From NCBI GenBank assembly GCA_964596685.1, contig CAZQVA010000006.1:1-64000 (forward strand): a stretch of DNA of 64,000 bases, written 5' to 3'. The stretch's first letter is position 1, and each line of letters begins with the position of its first letter. The DNA comes from CAZQVA01 sp964596685. GTDB lineage: Bacteria > Chlamydiota > Chlamydiia > Chlamydiales > VFKH01. The position numbers were made by a program, and so were the translations under genes. Below, piece after piece: positions 7,856-15,904 of this stretch. The notes beneath the pieces were generated by a model that did not search any database, had not been told where the DNA came from, and worked only from the letters and a program-made list of their open reading frames with translations.

Positions 7856-8857
7856 TTGGGTTATAGTTTGTTGAGATTTACGGCTAGCATTTTGCTCATT
7901 CTATTAAGTTTGCAATCGGGGCTCTTTGGGCGCATTTTTGACGATGAACATGAGTCAAATGAGGCAGATGATCAACCTTGGCTTGCAGGTCCTTTGCTCT
8001 CTCCAGGAGGAACAACCACACCCCCTGGACATGTCTCCCCGAGTCTCTACTATGGGTTAATCGATATCACAGGTAGCTACAACCAGCACGGTACATTTTC
8101 AAAAATCGATCGTTTTCGCATAGAAACTTACCAGCTCTTTTGCTCATGGGGTGTCACCGACTCGATAGATATAAGAACATTGCCTGCTGTATTAACACAA
8201 ATCTATCACGGCAAATCGACGACACAGTTAGCTGACTGGCCTGTTGGTGTCGCGATGCAAATTTGCAAAGAAAACCCGCACGGGTGGCGACCCAATGTAC
8301 GCCTTACTCTCACTGAAATTATCCCAACAGGCAAGTTTGATAATTTGGACGCTTTAGCAGAGGATACAGATAGTTCTGGACTTGGAGCCTGGGGCTCTCG
8401 CGTCACTCTTTCAATGACTAAATTATGGCGCCTCAACGAAATTCAATATTTTAAAGGCTATCTCAGCGGGTCGTATACGCTCTTTACTCATTCTCATGTC
8501 GACGGCATTAACACATTCGGCGGCTCCAATAATACTCACGGCGTGGTCAGTCCAGGCTCTTTATTTATTAGTTACCTGAGTTGGGAATGCAATTTAACAA
8601 AACACTTTGGAGTATCCCTCGACACACAATTTTTCTGTAGCGGCCGCACAAGGTTTAAGGGATACCCAGGAACTGATAGCGCAGGCAACCTCTTAACAAT
8701 TGGAAGGCCTTTCAGTTATGCCCTCAGCATGGCGCCTGCCCTGCAATACAATTTCAATAAAAACTGCAACCTCATTGCTGGGTGGTGGTTTACATTGGCG
8801 GGTCACAACGCCTCCTCATTCGCTGGGCTTGTCGTTAGCTTTTCAAAAGGTTTTTAG
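7856..8857 (+). CDS. Predicted outer-membrane beta-barrel protein
   Basis: A 333-residue protein with an N-terminal signal-like stretch (RFTASILLILLSLQSGLFG), a Pro/Gly-rich segment, then alternating amphipathic strands rich in aromatic residues (FKGYLSGSYTLFTHSH, HFGVSLDTQFFCSGRTRF, LIAGWWFTLAG) and a terminal Phe. This is the usual look of an outer-membrane porin-like barrel. No specific family recognised. No ATG is available in frame; the start is taken as TTG 7856, uncertain by a few codons. It converges on the barrel gene at 8854 with a 4-base overlap of ends. Confidence 0.75.
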   Translation: MGYSLLRFTASILLILLSLQSGLFGRIFDDEHESNEADDQPWLAGPLLSPGGTTTPPGHVSPSLYYGLIDITGSYNQHGTFSKIDRFRIETYQLFCSWGVTDSIDIRTLPAVLTQIYHGKSTTQLADWPVGVAMQICKENPHGWRPNVRLTLTEIIPTGKFDNLDALAEDTDSSGLGAWGSRVTLSMTKLWRLNEIQYFKGYLSGSYTLFTHSHVDGINTFGGSNNTHGVVSPGSLFISYLSWECNLTKHFGVSLDTQFFCSGRTRFKGYPGTDSAGNLLTIGRPFSYALSMAPALQYNFNKNCNLIAGWWFTLAGHNASSFAGLVVSFSKGF

Positions 8858-9573
8858 AAAGAATAAAGCAAGGACAGTGTGGCAAAATAGGTGCGGGGAT
8901 ATAAATTAAATCGATCTCCCAGTGCATTGTTAACACTTGGCACAGTCTTCTTGCCATAAAAAGTTTGCGTTAACTCAAAACGCAACTGCCATCGATCTGT
9001 CAGTGCCGCTGCGGCTCCTAACCCTAGAGTCCCCCCCCAAAGTGTCAAATGATCGCTTCGCGTCACGGTGCTCTCTCCCAGTAGTTGGTATGACTGTAGG
9101 ATGCTTGTTTGCCCAAATGACAACCCTCCAATTGCATAAAGGAGAAGACCGTCGTGTAATAATCCGCCAAAATGACCTTGCAGTGACCCCGACCAACGTG
9201 GTGTCACCGTATCATAGGAAGTGATCAAATCGGTGATAGCCCCATCCATTGTGCGCGTCATTTCTCCGCTTGTAAGAAATAATTGCAAATCAACTGCAGC
9301 ATATCCACAGGCACAAAACCTCTCAGCCCATCCACCGCGGATACCAATCAGCGCACTTTGTTGAGCGAGGTCTCCACAGATAATTGAGGAAGATCCAGTC
9401 CAATTAAGAGTCTCTTTAAATGCATATTGCATCGAGCCATACCCTACCTCAACTCCGATATAAGGTCCCCAAAAAGGATCGTCGCATCCACATGGATCAT
9501 ATTCATAATATTGCGCCATCAAAGGAGCAGTCAATACAGCCATAAACATGGCAATAAAAGGATATTTCTTCAT
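8854..9573 (-). CDS. OmpA-like / OMP_b-brl type outer-membrane protein
   Basis: A 239-residue protein with a clear signal peptide (MKKYPFIAMFMAVLTAPLMA) and eight or so beta-strand segments: YIGVEVGYGSMQYAF, ALIGIRGGWAERF, AAVDLQLFL, RWSGSLQGHFGGLLH, LLYAIGGLSFGQT, TLWGGTLGLGAAAALT, WQLRFELTQTFYG, and the terminal YFATLSLLYSF ending in Phe for BAM recognition. Three Cys occur in the first 20 mature residues (DPCGCDD) and more in the barrel (FCACGY), recalling the disulfide-linked chlamydial envelope. Specific function unknown. Confidence 0.8.
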   Translation of the reverse strand: MKKYPFIAMFMAVLTAPLMAQYYEYDPCGCDDPFWGPYIGVEVGYGSMQYAFKETLNWTGSSSIICGDLAQQSALIGIRGGWAERFCACGYAAVDLQLFLTSGEMTRTMDGAITDLITSYDTVTPRWSGSLQGHFGGLLHDGLLLYAIGGLSFGQTSILQSYQLLGESTVTRSDHLTLWGGTLGLGAAAALTDRWQLRFELTQTFYGKKTVPSVNNALGDRFNLYPRTYFATLSLLYSF

Positions 9574-9659
9574 AGTAAATCAACCCTGCGATAGTGGCTT
9601 TATAAAAGAGGCCATACTCTAATGAAGAGGGATATTTTGTCAAATGCGCTCGTTAAATA

Positions 9660-9963
9660 GGGTGTAATTCAAAATATTAGTTAACTATTTAGAGCTAGAA
9701 GGGAAGCTTCTCTTGAGGATTTAGCAGACAACCTTCTGCCAAAAAACCCTTATTTCCCCTCTCTGTACGCTCTGTGAGCTCTGTGGTTCAAAAAAATAAC
9801 ACAAGTTTAAATAAAAATATCTACCACAGAGCCCACAGAGCGCACAGAGGGCATATAAGCTGTTACAGCTTATCCTAAATGAGAATTGGTGGAGACCGGA
9901 GTGGGTATTAGAAAATGAGAGTCCCTAGTTTTTTCATCCTTTCTAACACTTTGAATTATACCC
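9660..9963 (-). repeat. MITE-like palindromic element, copy 1
   Basis: The left end GGGTGTAATTCAAAATATTA and the right end, inverse-complementary to it (CTAACACTTTGAATTATACCC less one base), flank a central hairpin with arms of the CTCTGTG...CACAGAG type. It is inverted relative to the copies at 29885 and 48488. It adjoins a scrap of IS5 transposase at 9984-10028. The 9574-9659 stretch before it holds only the upstream region of the OmpA-like gene. Confidence 0.8.
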
Positions 9964-9983
9964 GTTATACCCCCTTGGTGGAA

Positions 9984-10028
9984 CCCTTCACCATAAACTT
10001 TGAAACCCGTGGAATCGAAGACAATACG
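9984..10028 (-). pseudogene. 15-codon fragment of an IS5-family transposase
   Basis: On the minus strand this reads RIVFDSTGFKVYGEG. It matches residues 115-129 of the transposase at 1421-2350 at 13 of 15 positions, but keeps the catalytic Asp that the full-length copy has lost. It breaks off about 20 bases before MITE copy 1 and begins right after the stop of the AbiEii-type gene, so it is a remnant of an IS once adjacent to that module. Confidence 0.75.
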
Positions 10029-10032
10029 TCTA

Positions 10033-10950
10033 TTAATGATTGTTAACTAAAAGAGTTTCTAATTTAGCTCTCAGCTCACTTATTACCTGAGAGCATTCTG
10101 GTAAATCATTCACAAGGTTTCCCAACCATTGTTTCCACGTTCTTCTCACAATCTCCATCATGATAGAATCAAAGAACGATTCAGCTCCTACAAAGTGAAC
10201 GCTTTTAAGATCGCACTTTTTCTGTAAGAGAGCAGAAAAATTTTCAAGATTCAACGAGGACTCAAAGGTGGTGAAAATACGCCATAAATCATAATAATCT
10301 CTTGTGCGTGAACGATCACGCCCTTCCTCATGAAGTTTTTTTGTCTTTTGTAAAATAGCTCGGAGTTTTTCAAGGACGATCTCTTCCAGAGAATATGTCT
10401 GGATGGGGGTGTCGATTCTTTCATCGTATGGATGAATGATTTGTTTTGTCATCGAAGGAAATAGCACCGTCTCCTGCATTGTAATTTCAATCTTAGCAGA
10501 AGTTAGAGGCTCGCGATGCCAAGGGAACTGTGCTCTTACTTTGAAAGCCTCTTGCTCAAAAGGGTGATCGTCTTTTTCTTCATATCGCTCAACAATTAGA
10601 CGAACCTCTGCAAATTCATTCATCCTCTGTTCAGTACTCTTACAGACTTCTACCATGACAGCTAACAGCTTTTCTCTTCTAGGAATGGATGAACTACTGG
10701 AGAAATCCAAATCTTCAGAAAATCGATAATTTCCAAAGTAGCATTTTTTTAATGCCGTTCCCCCCTTAAAAATAAGTTTTTCTTTTAAGGAAGGATGCTC
10801 GTATAGCCCTGACAATACCCAAGAAAGAAGGTAATCTTGCTGCACAGTTTCAAATGTTAGCCCACTCTTTTTCTTTTCTCGGTCTAATCGAGTGCGCAAA
10901 GGCATTAGATTTAACGGCGTCATATTTATAGATTTTCTCGGATTTTCCAT
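10033..10950 (-). CDS. AbiEii/AbiGii-family nucleotidyltransferase toxin
   Basis: A 305-residue protein of the MNT family. Residues 60-83 hold LIFKGGTALKKCYFGNYRFS followed by EDLDF: the GG plus DxD metal-binding motif. Downstream, VLEKLRAILQK and RTRDYYDLWRIF match the family C-terminal motifs. AbiEii-type toxins transfer nucleotides (to GTP or tRNA acceptor ends in studied members) and cause growth arrest; some give phage abortive infection. Its start overlaps the AbiEi-like gene by 25 bases, as usual for this type IV-like toxin-antitoxin pair. A transposase fragment adjoins the 3' end, suggesting transfer. Confidence 0.88.
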   Translation of the reverse strand: MENPRKSINMTPLNLMPLRTRLDREKKKSGLTFETVQQDYLLSWVLSGLYEHPSLKEKLIFKGGTALKKCYFGNYRFSEDLDFSSSSSIPRREKLLAVMVEVCKSTEQRMNEFAEVRLIVERYEEKDDHPFEQEAFKVRAQFPWHREPLTSAKIEITMQETVLFPSMTKQIIHPYDERIDTPIQTYSLEEIVLEKLRAILQKTKKLHEEGRDRSRTRDYYDLWRIFTTFESSLNLENFSALLQKKCDLKSVHFVGAESFFDSIMMEIVRRTWKQWLGNLVNDLPECSQVISELRAKLETLLVNNH

Positions 10951-11681
10951 TTTGAGTTATATGCGCCTTTCAAAGGAGCGCTGGGATCGAATTTACAATA
11001 ACTCTTCATGGGAAGGTTTAATAAAGGTGCTAAATACTTGTCTTCGATTCCCATCCCTTCAAGAATAAGGCCAAGGCGTTTTGCGACTGCCATCTCAAGA
11101 TTTAATGCGTATTCAATGATGATCGGCATACGAATTTTATCTTTTCCTATTTTGAAGGCATGCAATACCTCATTAAAATCGCCGCAATATTCGGGAGATG
11201 CGAGGCCATCGAGCAAAGTTTTTTCAATATCCGTTATTTGGACTTTCATATCATCCACCCAGATCGTCTTTATGCCAAAGAAATGCTCTTTTTTTACCTG
11301 AATAAAGCGGTATGAGGTGTTGGTGAGTGACCTGGGAATAGAGGTTCCTCGCGGAGTAGTAGCAAATATCTTATGGGGGGTTTGCTCAGTGATATGATGG
11401 TAATGCATTGCTGTCCAGTGACTAATTGCCGAAGGAGCAACAAGAGCCATTGCTACGGCAAATTCATGGGGAGTGGACCCATATCCAGTAATTGCATAGA
11501 TTCCTCGCTTAAGGCGAATTACCCACCCTCCATTTTTCATGTGATGCAAAGCTTCTGAAACATAGGAAGGATTCATTTCTATTTCTAGAGCAGCAGCTTG
11601 AGCTTGTTCTGTCGAAAAAATCCTCAATCCTTGGCTAGCTAGATGTCTTAAAAGATGCATACCCAAAACTGAATTCTTCAT
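10926..11681 (-). CDS. AbiEi-family antitoxin / transcriptional regulator
   Basis: A 251-residue protein with an N-terminal winged-helix segment (about 1-65: IFSTEQAQAAALEIEMNPSY, then ALHHMKNGGWVIRLKRGIYA). The AbiEi core follows: ISHWTAMHYHHITEQTP, IFATTPRGTS, HFFGIKTIWVDDMKVQITD and EKTLLDGLASPEYCGD. AbiEi proteins repress their own promoter through inverted repeats and counteract the toxin. The first gene of the pair; an inverted repeat lies 16 bases upstream of its ATG. Confidence 0.88.
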   Translation of the reverse strand: MKNSVLGMHLLRHLASQGLRIFSTEQAQAAALEIEMNPSYVSEALHHMKNGGWVIRLKRGIYAITGYGSTPHEFAVAMALVAPSAISHWTAMHYHHITEQTPHKIFATTPRGTSIPRSLTNTSYRFIQVKKEHFFGIKTIWVDDMKVQITDIEKTLLDGLASPEYCGDFNEVLHAFKIGKDKIRMPIIIEYALNLEMAVAKRLGLILEGMGIEDKYLAPLLNLPMKSYCKFDPSAPLKGAYNSKWKIRENL

Positions 11682-11696
11682 AATTCCACTGTATCC

Positions 11697-11737
11697 TAGA
11701 TGTCGATATTAGGACAATAGCAAATTATCGACATCTA
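11697..11737 (-). promoter_or_regulatory. Palindromic operator upstream of the AbiE pair
   Basis: TAGATGTCGATA at 11697-11708 is an exact inverse of TATCGACATCTA at 11726-11737. On the minus strand, a TTGTCC and a GATACA box lie in and near the arms, so a bound protein would cover the promoter. AbiEi autoregulation through inverted repeats is known for the family; binding here is inference. Confidence 0.55.
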
Positions 11738-11795
11738 AAAAACACATCCAAGGGTAGAGAATCTTGCTCATAACGCATGCGTCGTAGCTTAGGAA

Positions 11796-12524
11796 TCACA
11801 TTGGAAACCTTGAGTTTTTTCTCGAGTGGACTTCTTTCAAAAAATCATCAACGGTAAAATGCCCTAGTGAGTGTACATGCAGATGAGCGGCTGACAAATC
11901 AGCCCTTTTAGAACCTGCAGTTGGCACGGCAACTGTAAAACACCCCGCTCGCGTAGCAGCTGTCACACCTATATGGCTATCTTCAATAACGACACACTCG
12001 TGAGTCTCTACGCCAAGTAACTTTGCAGCGTGCTGATAGATATAGGGCTGTGGCTTATTCACTCCGGCTGGGTCTGAGTATTCAATAAGATCTTCTGCTC
12101 CCGATAAGACAAGATCAAAATCGTTATGACAATTTAATCCACGCAAGTGCCCCCAAATCTCTTCCTTAAAAGCCGCAGAAGCAACAGCCAATTTAACCCC
12201 TCTTGTGTCTTTCTCTGCAATTAATTGGCGCAATAAACGCACCGTTCCCTCGATAGCAGGGAAACCTTTTTGCATAGATTCTGCAAAATGACGTTGCTTT
12301 TCTCTCAATAAAGCATCCGATGTGTGTGTTTTAAGGCGTGATGAGAGCAATTTAGCAACTGAATGATCACATTTACCAACCCATCCTTGCGCCTCTTCTT
12401 GCGTGATCTTATGGCCAAAAGGGTGTAACACATGGCGCCATGCATCGAGATGCGCTTCTTCACTATCCACAAGCGTTCCATCACAATCAAAGATAATGGC
12501 TTTAATCTGTTTTGGTATACTCAC
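11796..12524 (-). CDS. HAD-superfamily phosphatase, beta-phosphoglucomutase-like
   Basis: A 242-residue HAD hydrolase: motif I IIFDCDGTLVDSEEAH with nucleophile Asp, motif II VASAAF, the lysine region GVNKPQPYIY and motif IV CVVIEDSHIGVTAATRAGC. A helical cap domain lies between I and II. The sequence fits the beta-PGM/YqaB/GPH subgroup that dephosphorylates or isomerises sugar phosphates; the substrate cannot be read. It lies 12 bases downstream of the 640-residue protein gene in the same direction. Confidence 0.88.
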   Translation of the reverse strand: MSIPKQIKAIIFDCDGTLVDSEEAHLDAWRHVLHPFGHKITQEEAQGWVGKCDHSVAKLLSSRLKTHTSDALLREKQRHFAESMQKGFPAIEGTVRLLRQLIAEKDTRGVKLAVASAAFKEEIWGHLRGLNCHNDFDLVLSGAEDLIEYSDPAGVNKPQPYIYQHAAKLLGVETHECVVIEDSHIGVTAATRAGCFTVAVPTAGSKRADLSAAHLHVHSLGHFTVDDFLKEVHSRKNSRFPM

Positions 12525-12536
12525 CTTTACCTCTCT

Positions 12537-14459
12537 TTAAGACTGCCAATATTCAAGTGGATTTGCATAAATTGTCCACATCTCTTTTGCTCCTCCATTC
12601 CACCATTTTTGCCATGCCAAAAGAGGGAACCCCTCTATTCCCCATTCATCTACACACCAAAGATCTAATTGCAAGGTAATGGGATGGACGAGAAAAGCGA
12701 AATACCAATGTTCCCAATTTGTATCCGCAAAAATAACTGGCTGGGGCGCCGCATAACCAAGTGAACGCATGGTATCAATGATCAAGCGTTGCATAGGGCG
12801 ATGGATTTTATGACGGGTCAGCAATTGCGCGATGAAGGAAAAGAGATCTTTTGCTCCGCACCATTGCTCAGAAATATTACTAGGTTCAATATGACAATCA
12901 ATTTGCAATTCCTTAAGCACTTTTTGGGCGCGTTTTATCATTTCAGAAGAAGGAAAAAGAGGAAGATTTGCATAAAGCCATGAAGGATCGACGCTCTCAA
13001 TTTGAGAGCGATGCAATTCAAAAAAATGCTGCCCCGGCTCAAGGAGACGCTCTTTAATCCATGTATAGGGATAGCTATCGTCTTGCAAGAACTCCTCAAA
13101 ATAAGGATGGAAGGGAAGAAGGCTAAATGCATGCGTCGGTGAAGTCATTAAGACGCGCTCATATGTTTTATCTGATAAAAGATGCTGCAATGTGTCATTA
13201 AAAAATACGAGGAGTTCTTCGGCTGTTTCACTCCATTTTTGCTGCTTTGTCAATGGAGGCATCCTGCCATTAAGGTTGGCCAGAAGCGTCTCTAAAGTGC
13301 CTCCTGAATGGTAAGCCCAAGGCGTTTGACTACTTCTATGTTTTAATGAACGCCCCGTCACTGCCGCAATAAAATCAGGAGTGCGCAACACTTGAACAAC
13401 ACGTGTAATTGACTGAGAAAACTCCGTTGTAATCCCTTCGAAATAATCATCAGAAATCTCTCTTTCCGTCGTGATAAAGAAATTTTCCAGTGCATGATAA
13501 AAAGTAGACTCCTCGAAAACAAGTTGCCACGCCTCTGGTTTAATTCTTCCAAATTTACACAAGAGGCGAAATCCCGCTGCACGGTCAGCGGCATGATCAT
13601 ATTCTTGAGGCCCATACTCTTGGCTCAAGGTTGGATCAAACACTTCCTGGAAATAATTTGGAATTAATTTCATCCATGCGTCTACTGTGACTTGAGGGGC
13701 AGATTTATATTGCTTAGCTTTTTCTTGTAGGAGTTCTTTTTTTTCTGAGAGTATATTGAATTCAGACTGTCTGCCGTAAAGATCCCCTCGTAACCATTCT
13801 AAATTTGCTTCATTTGATTTTGCACGCGCGCGCAATGCTTCGATCTCTAAGAAGCTGCGCTCCAGAAAACTTTGCGTTTCCTCTAGCTCATGAAAAAGCT
13901 CTGTCAATTTTTCGTTCCAGTAATCGACAATCACCTTACCAAGGCCGTGATCATTGCTCTGATTGAGACCAAGACTGGTAATAAGATTCCACGCACATCC
14001 TTCGTTATGCTGCTCCGTAAAAGAAGCCAGCGTATATTCCCAGCTCGAAAGTAGATCCATCGAGCCCCAATTAACTCGAGGAGCAAGAATTTCGCGCCCC
14101 TCTACTACCCGCGAGAGATTTTTTTGCATCAGCAAATGCTGACAATCGCGAATAAATTGTAGAGGCTGCAGCTCATGAATCATGATGGCTGGAGCCGTTG
14201 CAAAACAGGAACCGATCTTCTGTCTTAAGTGTGTTAATAGTGCGGCAACAATCTGCTGCTTCTGATCAACACTCCCCTTGCTTTCCAACAACTCAACAAC
14301 ATCATGGCGTTGCAACAAGCGCAAGGCGCGCAGCAAGCGTCGTTGTTCTTTTTCATTGACTACATCCCATCGCTGGTCACATTCCATGATCCATTCTTGA
14401 AGATAAGCCTGGTTAATTCGCCCACGTCCATTAATTAATCCAGTCGCTTCTTTTTTCAT
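12537..14459 (-). CDS. Conserved-looking 640-residue protein of unknown function
   Basis: No family recognised. The N-terminal quarter contains QKIGSCFATAPAIMIHELQP (Cys85), which recalls the GSCWAF active-site helix of papain-like peptidases. The middle has a predicted helical/coiled segment (about 205-245). The C-terminal end has aromatic-rich FADTNWEHWYFAFLVHP and LDLWCVDEWGIEG, where a His and a DEWG turn could be a papain-like His/Asn-Trp region. Catalysis is speculation. It starts 4 bases after the glmM stop and is followed by the HAD gene, so it is probably co-transcribed with glmM. No signal peptide. Confidence 0.8.
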   Translation of the reverse strand: MKKEATGLINGRGRINQAYLQEWIMECDQRWDVVNEKEQRRLLRALRLLQRHDVVELLESKGSVDQKQQIVAALLTHLRQKIGSCFATAPAIMIHELQPLQFIRDCQHLLMQKNLSRVVEGREILAPRVNWGSMDLLSSWEYTLASFTEQHNEGCAWNLITSLGLNQSNDHGLGKVIVDYWNEKLTELFHELEETQSFLERSFLEIEALRARAKSNEANLEWLRGDLYGRQSEFNILSEKKELLQEKAKQYKSAPQVTVDAWMKLIPNYFQEVFDPTLSQEYGPQEYDHAADRAAGFRLLCKFGRIKPEAWQLVFEESTFYHALENFFITTEREISDDYFEGITTEFSQSITRVVQVLRTPDFIAAVTGRSLKHRSSQTPWAYHSGGTLETLLANLNGRMPPLTKQQKWSETAEELLVFFNDTLQHLLSDKTYERVLMTSPTHAFSLLPFHPYFEEFLQDDSYPYTWIKERLLEPGQHFFELHRSQIESVDPSWLYANLPLFPSSEMIKRAQKVLKELQIDCHIEPSNISEQWCGAKDLFSFIAQLLTRHKIHRPMQRLIIDTMRSLGYAAPQPVIFADTNWEHWYFAFLVHPITLQLDLWCVDEWGIEGFPLLAWQKWWNGGAKEMWTIYANPLEYWQS

Positions 14460-14462
14460 GTC

Positions 14463-15845
14463 TCACTCTGTCGATCCAATCATCTGCTCAATGAGAGCTC
14501 CGATCTCATGAGCTAATTCAAAAGCCAGTTTCTGTTTCTTTGCTTCTACCATAACGCGACATATGGACTCTGTCCCCGAATAGCGCACAACAACGCGTCC
14601 TTGAGAGGCAAGGCGTGCTTGAACATCGCGAATCAAAGCATCGAGTTGCTTCAGCTCTTCAAGTGGTGGTTTTTCTCTGACTGGGATGTTTAATAATGCT
14701 TGTGGATAACGTTTAACTACAGCAGCGAGATCTGACAATTTCGAATCTGTTTCAATCATAATGCGCAGTACCTGCAAAGCAGAAACGAGCCCATCACCTG
14801 TAGTATTATAATCGAGGCAAATCAGATGGCCACTTTGTTCACCCCCCAAATTACATCCATGGTGCAGCATCTCTTGAATAACAAAGCGGTCCCCAACGGG
14901 CGCTGAAACGACCTGAATCCCTGCTTCCTGCATACACTCATGAAAACCAAAGTTGGACATGATCGTTCCAACTACTGTGTTATTTTGGAGAACACCGCGT
15001 CTTTTAAAATCGAGCGCACAAATCGCCAATAAGACATCGCCATCAACGATCTGTGCATTTTCGTCCACCATAATCAAGCGATCTGCATCTCCATCAAGAG
15101 CAATCCCAACATCAGCGGCGCGATCGATAACCGCCTTCTGGATGACTTCCGGATGAAGAGAGCCGCACTTTTCATTAATATTTAAGCCATTGGGATGATT
15201 ATTGTAGATGAAGACTTCAGCATCTAGTTCCTGGAAAACTAAGGGTGCTGTGCGATGACCTGCCCCATTGGCACAATCGAGTACAATGCGCAAATTTTTT
15301 AATGACAAACGCCTTGGGAAGGTGTTTTTGGTAAATTCAACATAGCGACCATCAGCATCAATAATTTTAGTATTCTTACCTACCTTATCGCTGCTGGGAA
15401 TAAACTTTGAAAAATCATTTGCTTCGACCAAATCTTCAATTCTGGACTCCATTTCTGTCGACAACTTAAAGCCATCCTGAGAAAAAAATTTGATTCCATT
15501 GTCATGATAGGGATTATGTGATGCAGAGATGACAACTCCTGCATTTGCTCGATAAGCGCGCGTGATGAAGGCAACACCAGGTGTAGGTAAAGGACCTACC
15601 ATCAAAGTATCCACACCCATCGAACAAAGACCTGCGATGAGCGCATTTTCAAACATATAACAAGATAAGCGCGTGTCTTTCCCAATGACAACTTTTTGTC
15701 TACCGGGTGTCTTTCGAAAGACAATAGCAGCAGCTCGTCCAATTGCTAATGCCATTTCAACAGTCATTGGGTAGCAATTGGCCAACCCTCTTACTCCATC
15801 CGTTCCAAAAAGGTGTTTTCTATTTTCTTCACTTTTCACGCGCAA
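14463..15845 (-). CDS. glmM: Phosphoglucosamine mutase
   Basis: A 460-residue alpha-phosphohexomutase that converts glucosamine-6-phosphate to glucosamine-1-phosphate for UDP-GlcNAc. Motifs: FGTDGVRGLAN, the phosphoserine loop GVVISASHNPYHDNGIKFF, the metal loop ALDGDADRLIMVD, sugar loop LGGEQSGHLI and phosphate site VVRYSGTES. The start chosen (15845, GTG or ATG-type region) gives MRVKSEENRKHLFGTDG; a start nearer HLFGTDG is possible. Divergent from the giant gene cluster across a 59-bp AT-rich gap. Confidence 0.95.
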   Translation of the reverse strand: MRVKSEENRKHLFGTDGVRGLANCYPMTVEMALAIGRAAAIVFRKTPGRQKVVIGKDTRLSCYMFENALIAGLCSMGVDTLMVGPLPTPGVAFITRAYRANAGVVISASHNPYHDNGIKFFSQDGFKLSTEMESRIEDLVEANDFSKFIPSSDKVGKNTKIIDADGRYVEFTKNTFPRRLSLKNLRIVLDCANGAGHRTAPLVFQELDAEVFIYNNHPNGLNINEKCGSLHPEVIQKAVIDRAADVGIALDGDADRLIMVDENAQIVDGDVLLAICALDFKRRGVLQNNTVVGTIMSNFGFHECMQEAGIQVVSAPVGDRFVIQEMLHHGCNLGGEQSGHLICLDYNTTGDGLVSALQVLRIMIETDSKLSDLAAVVKRYPQALLNIPVREKPPLEELKQLDALIRDVQARLASQGRVVVRYSGTESICRVMVEAKKQKLAFELAHEIGALIEQMIGSTE

Positions 15846-15850
15846 TAACC

Positions 15851-15879
15851 TTTATCTATTAATCTATTTAATTTATAAT
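15851..15879 (+). promoter_or_regulatory. Putative promoter of the giant three-gene operon
   Basis: A perfect TATAAT at 15874-15879 is preceded by 17 bases and TTTATC at 15851-15856 (a weak -35 match). It is in the AT-rich gap between glmM and the first giant gene, about 25 bases before the ATG. No SD is visible before that ATG. Confidence 0.5.
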
Positions 15880-15904
15880 TGTCTTTTATATTATTTTTAT
15901 TCAA

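Noticed and set aside
9574..10032. Hidden gene between the OmpA-like gene and the AbiE toxin
   Set aside because: Only MITE copy 1 and a 15-codon transposase scrap are present.
11738..11795. Minus-frame reading VSNVIPKLRRMRYEQDSLPL between the AbiE operator and the HAD gene
   Set aside because: It looks faintly protein-like but is too short, overlaps the HAD stop and the operator, and matches nothing I recognise.
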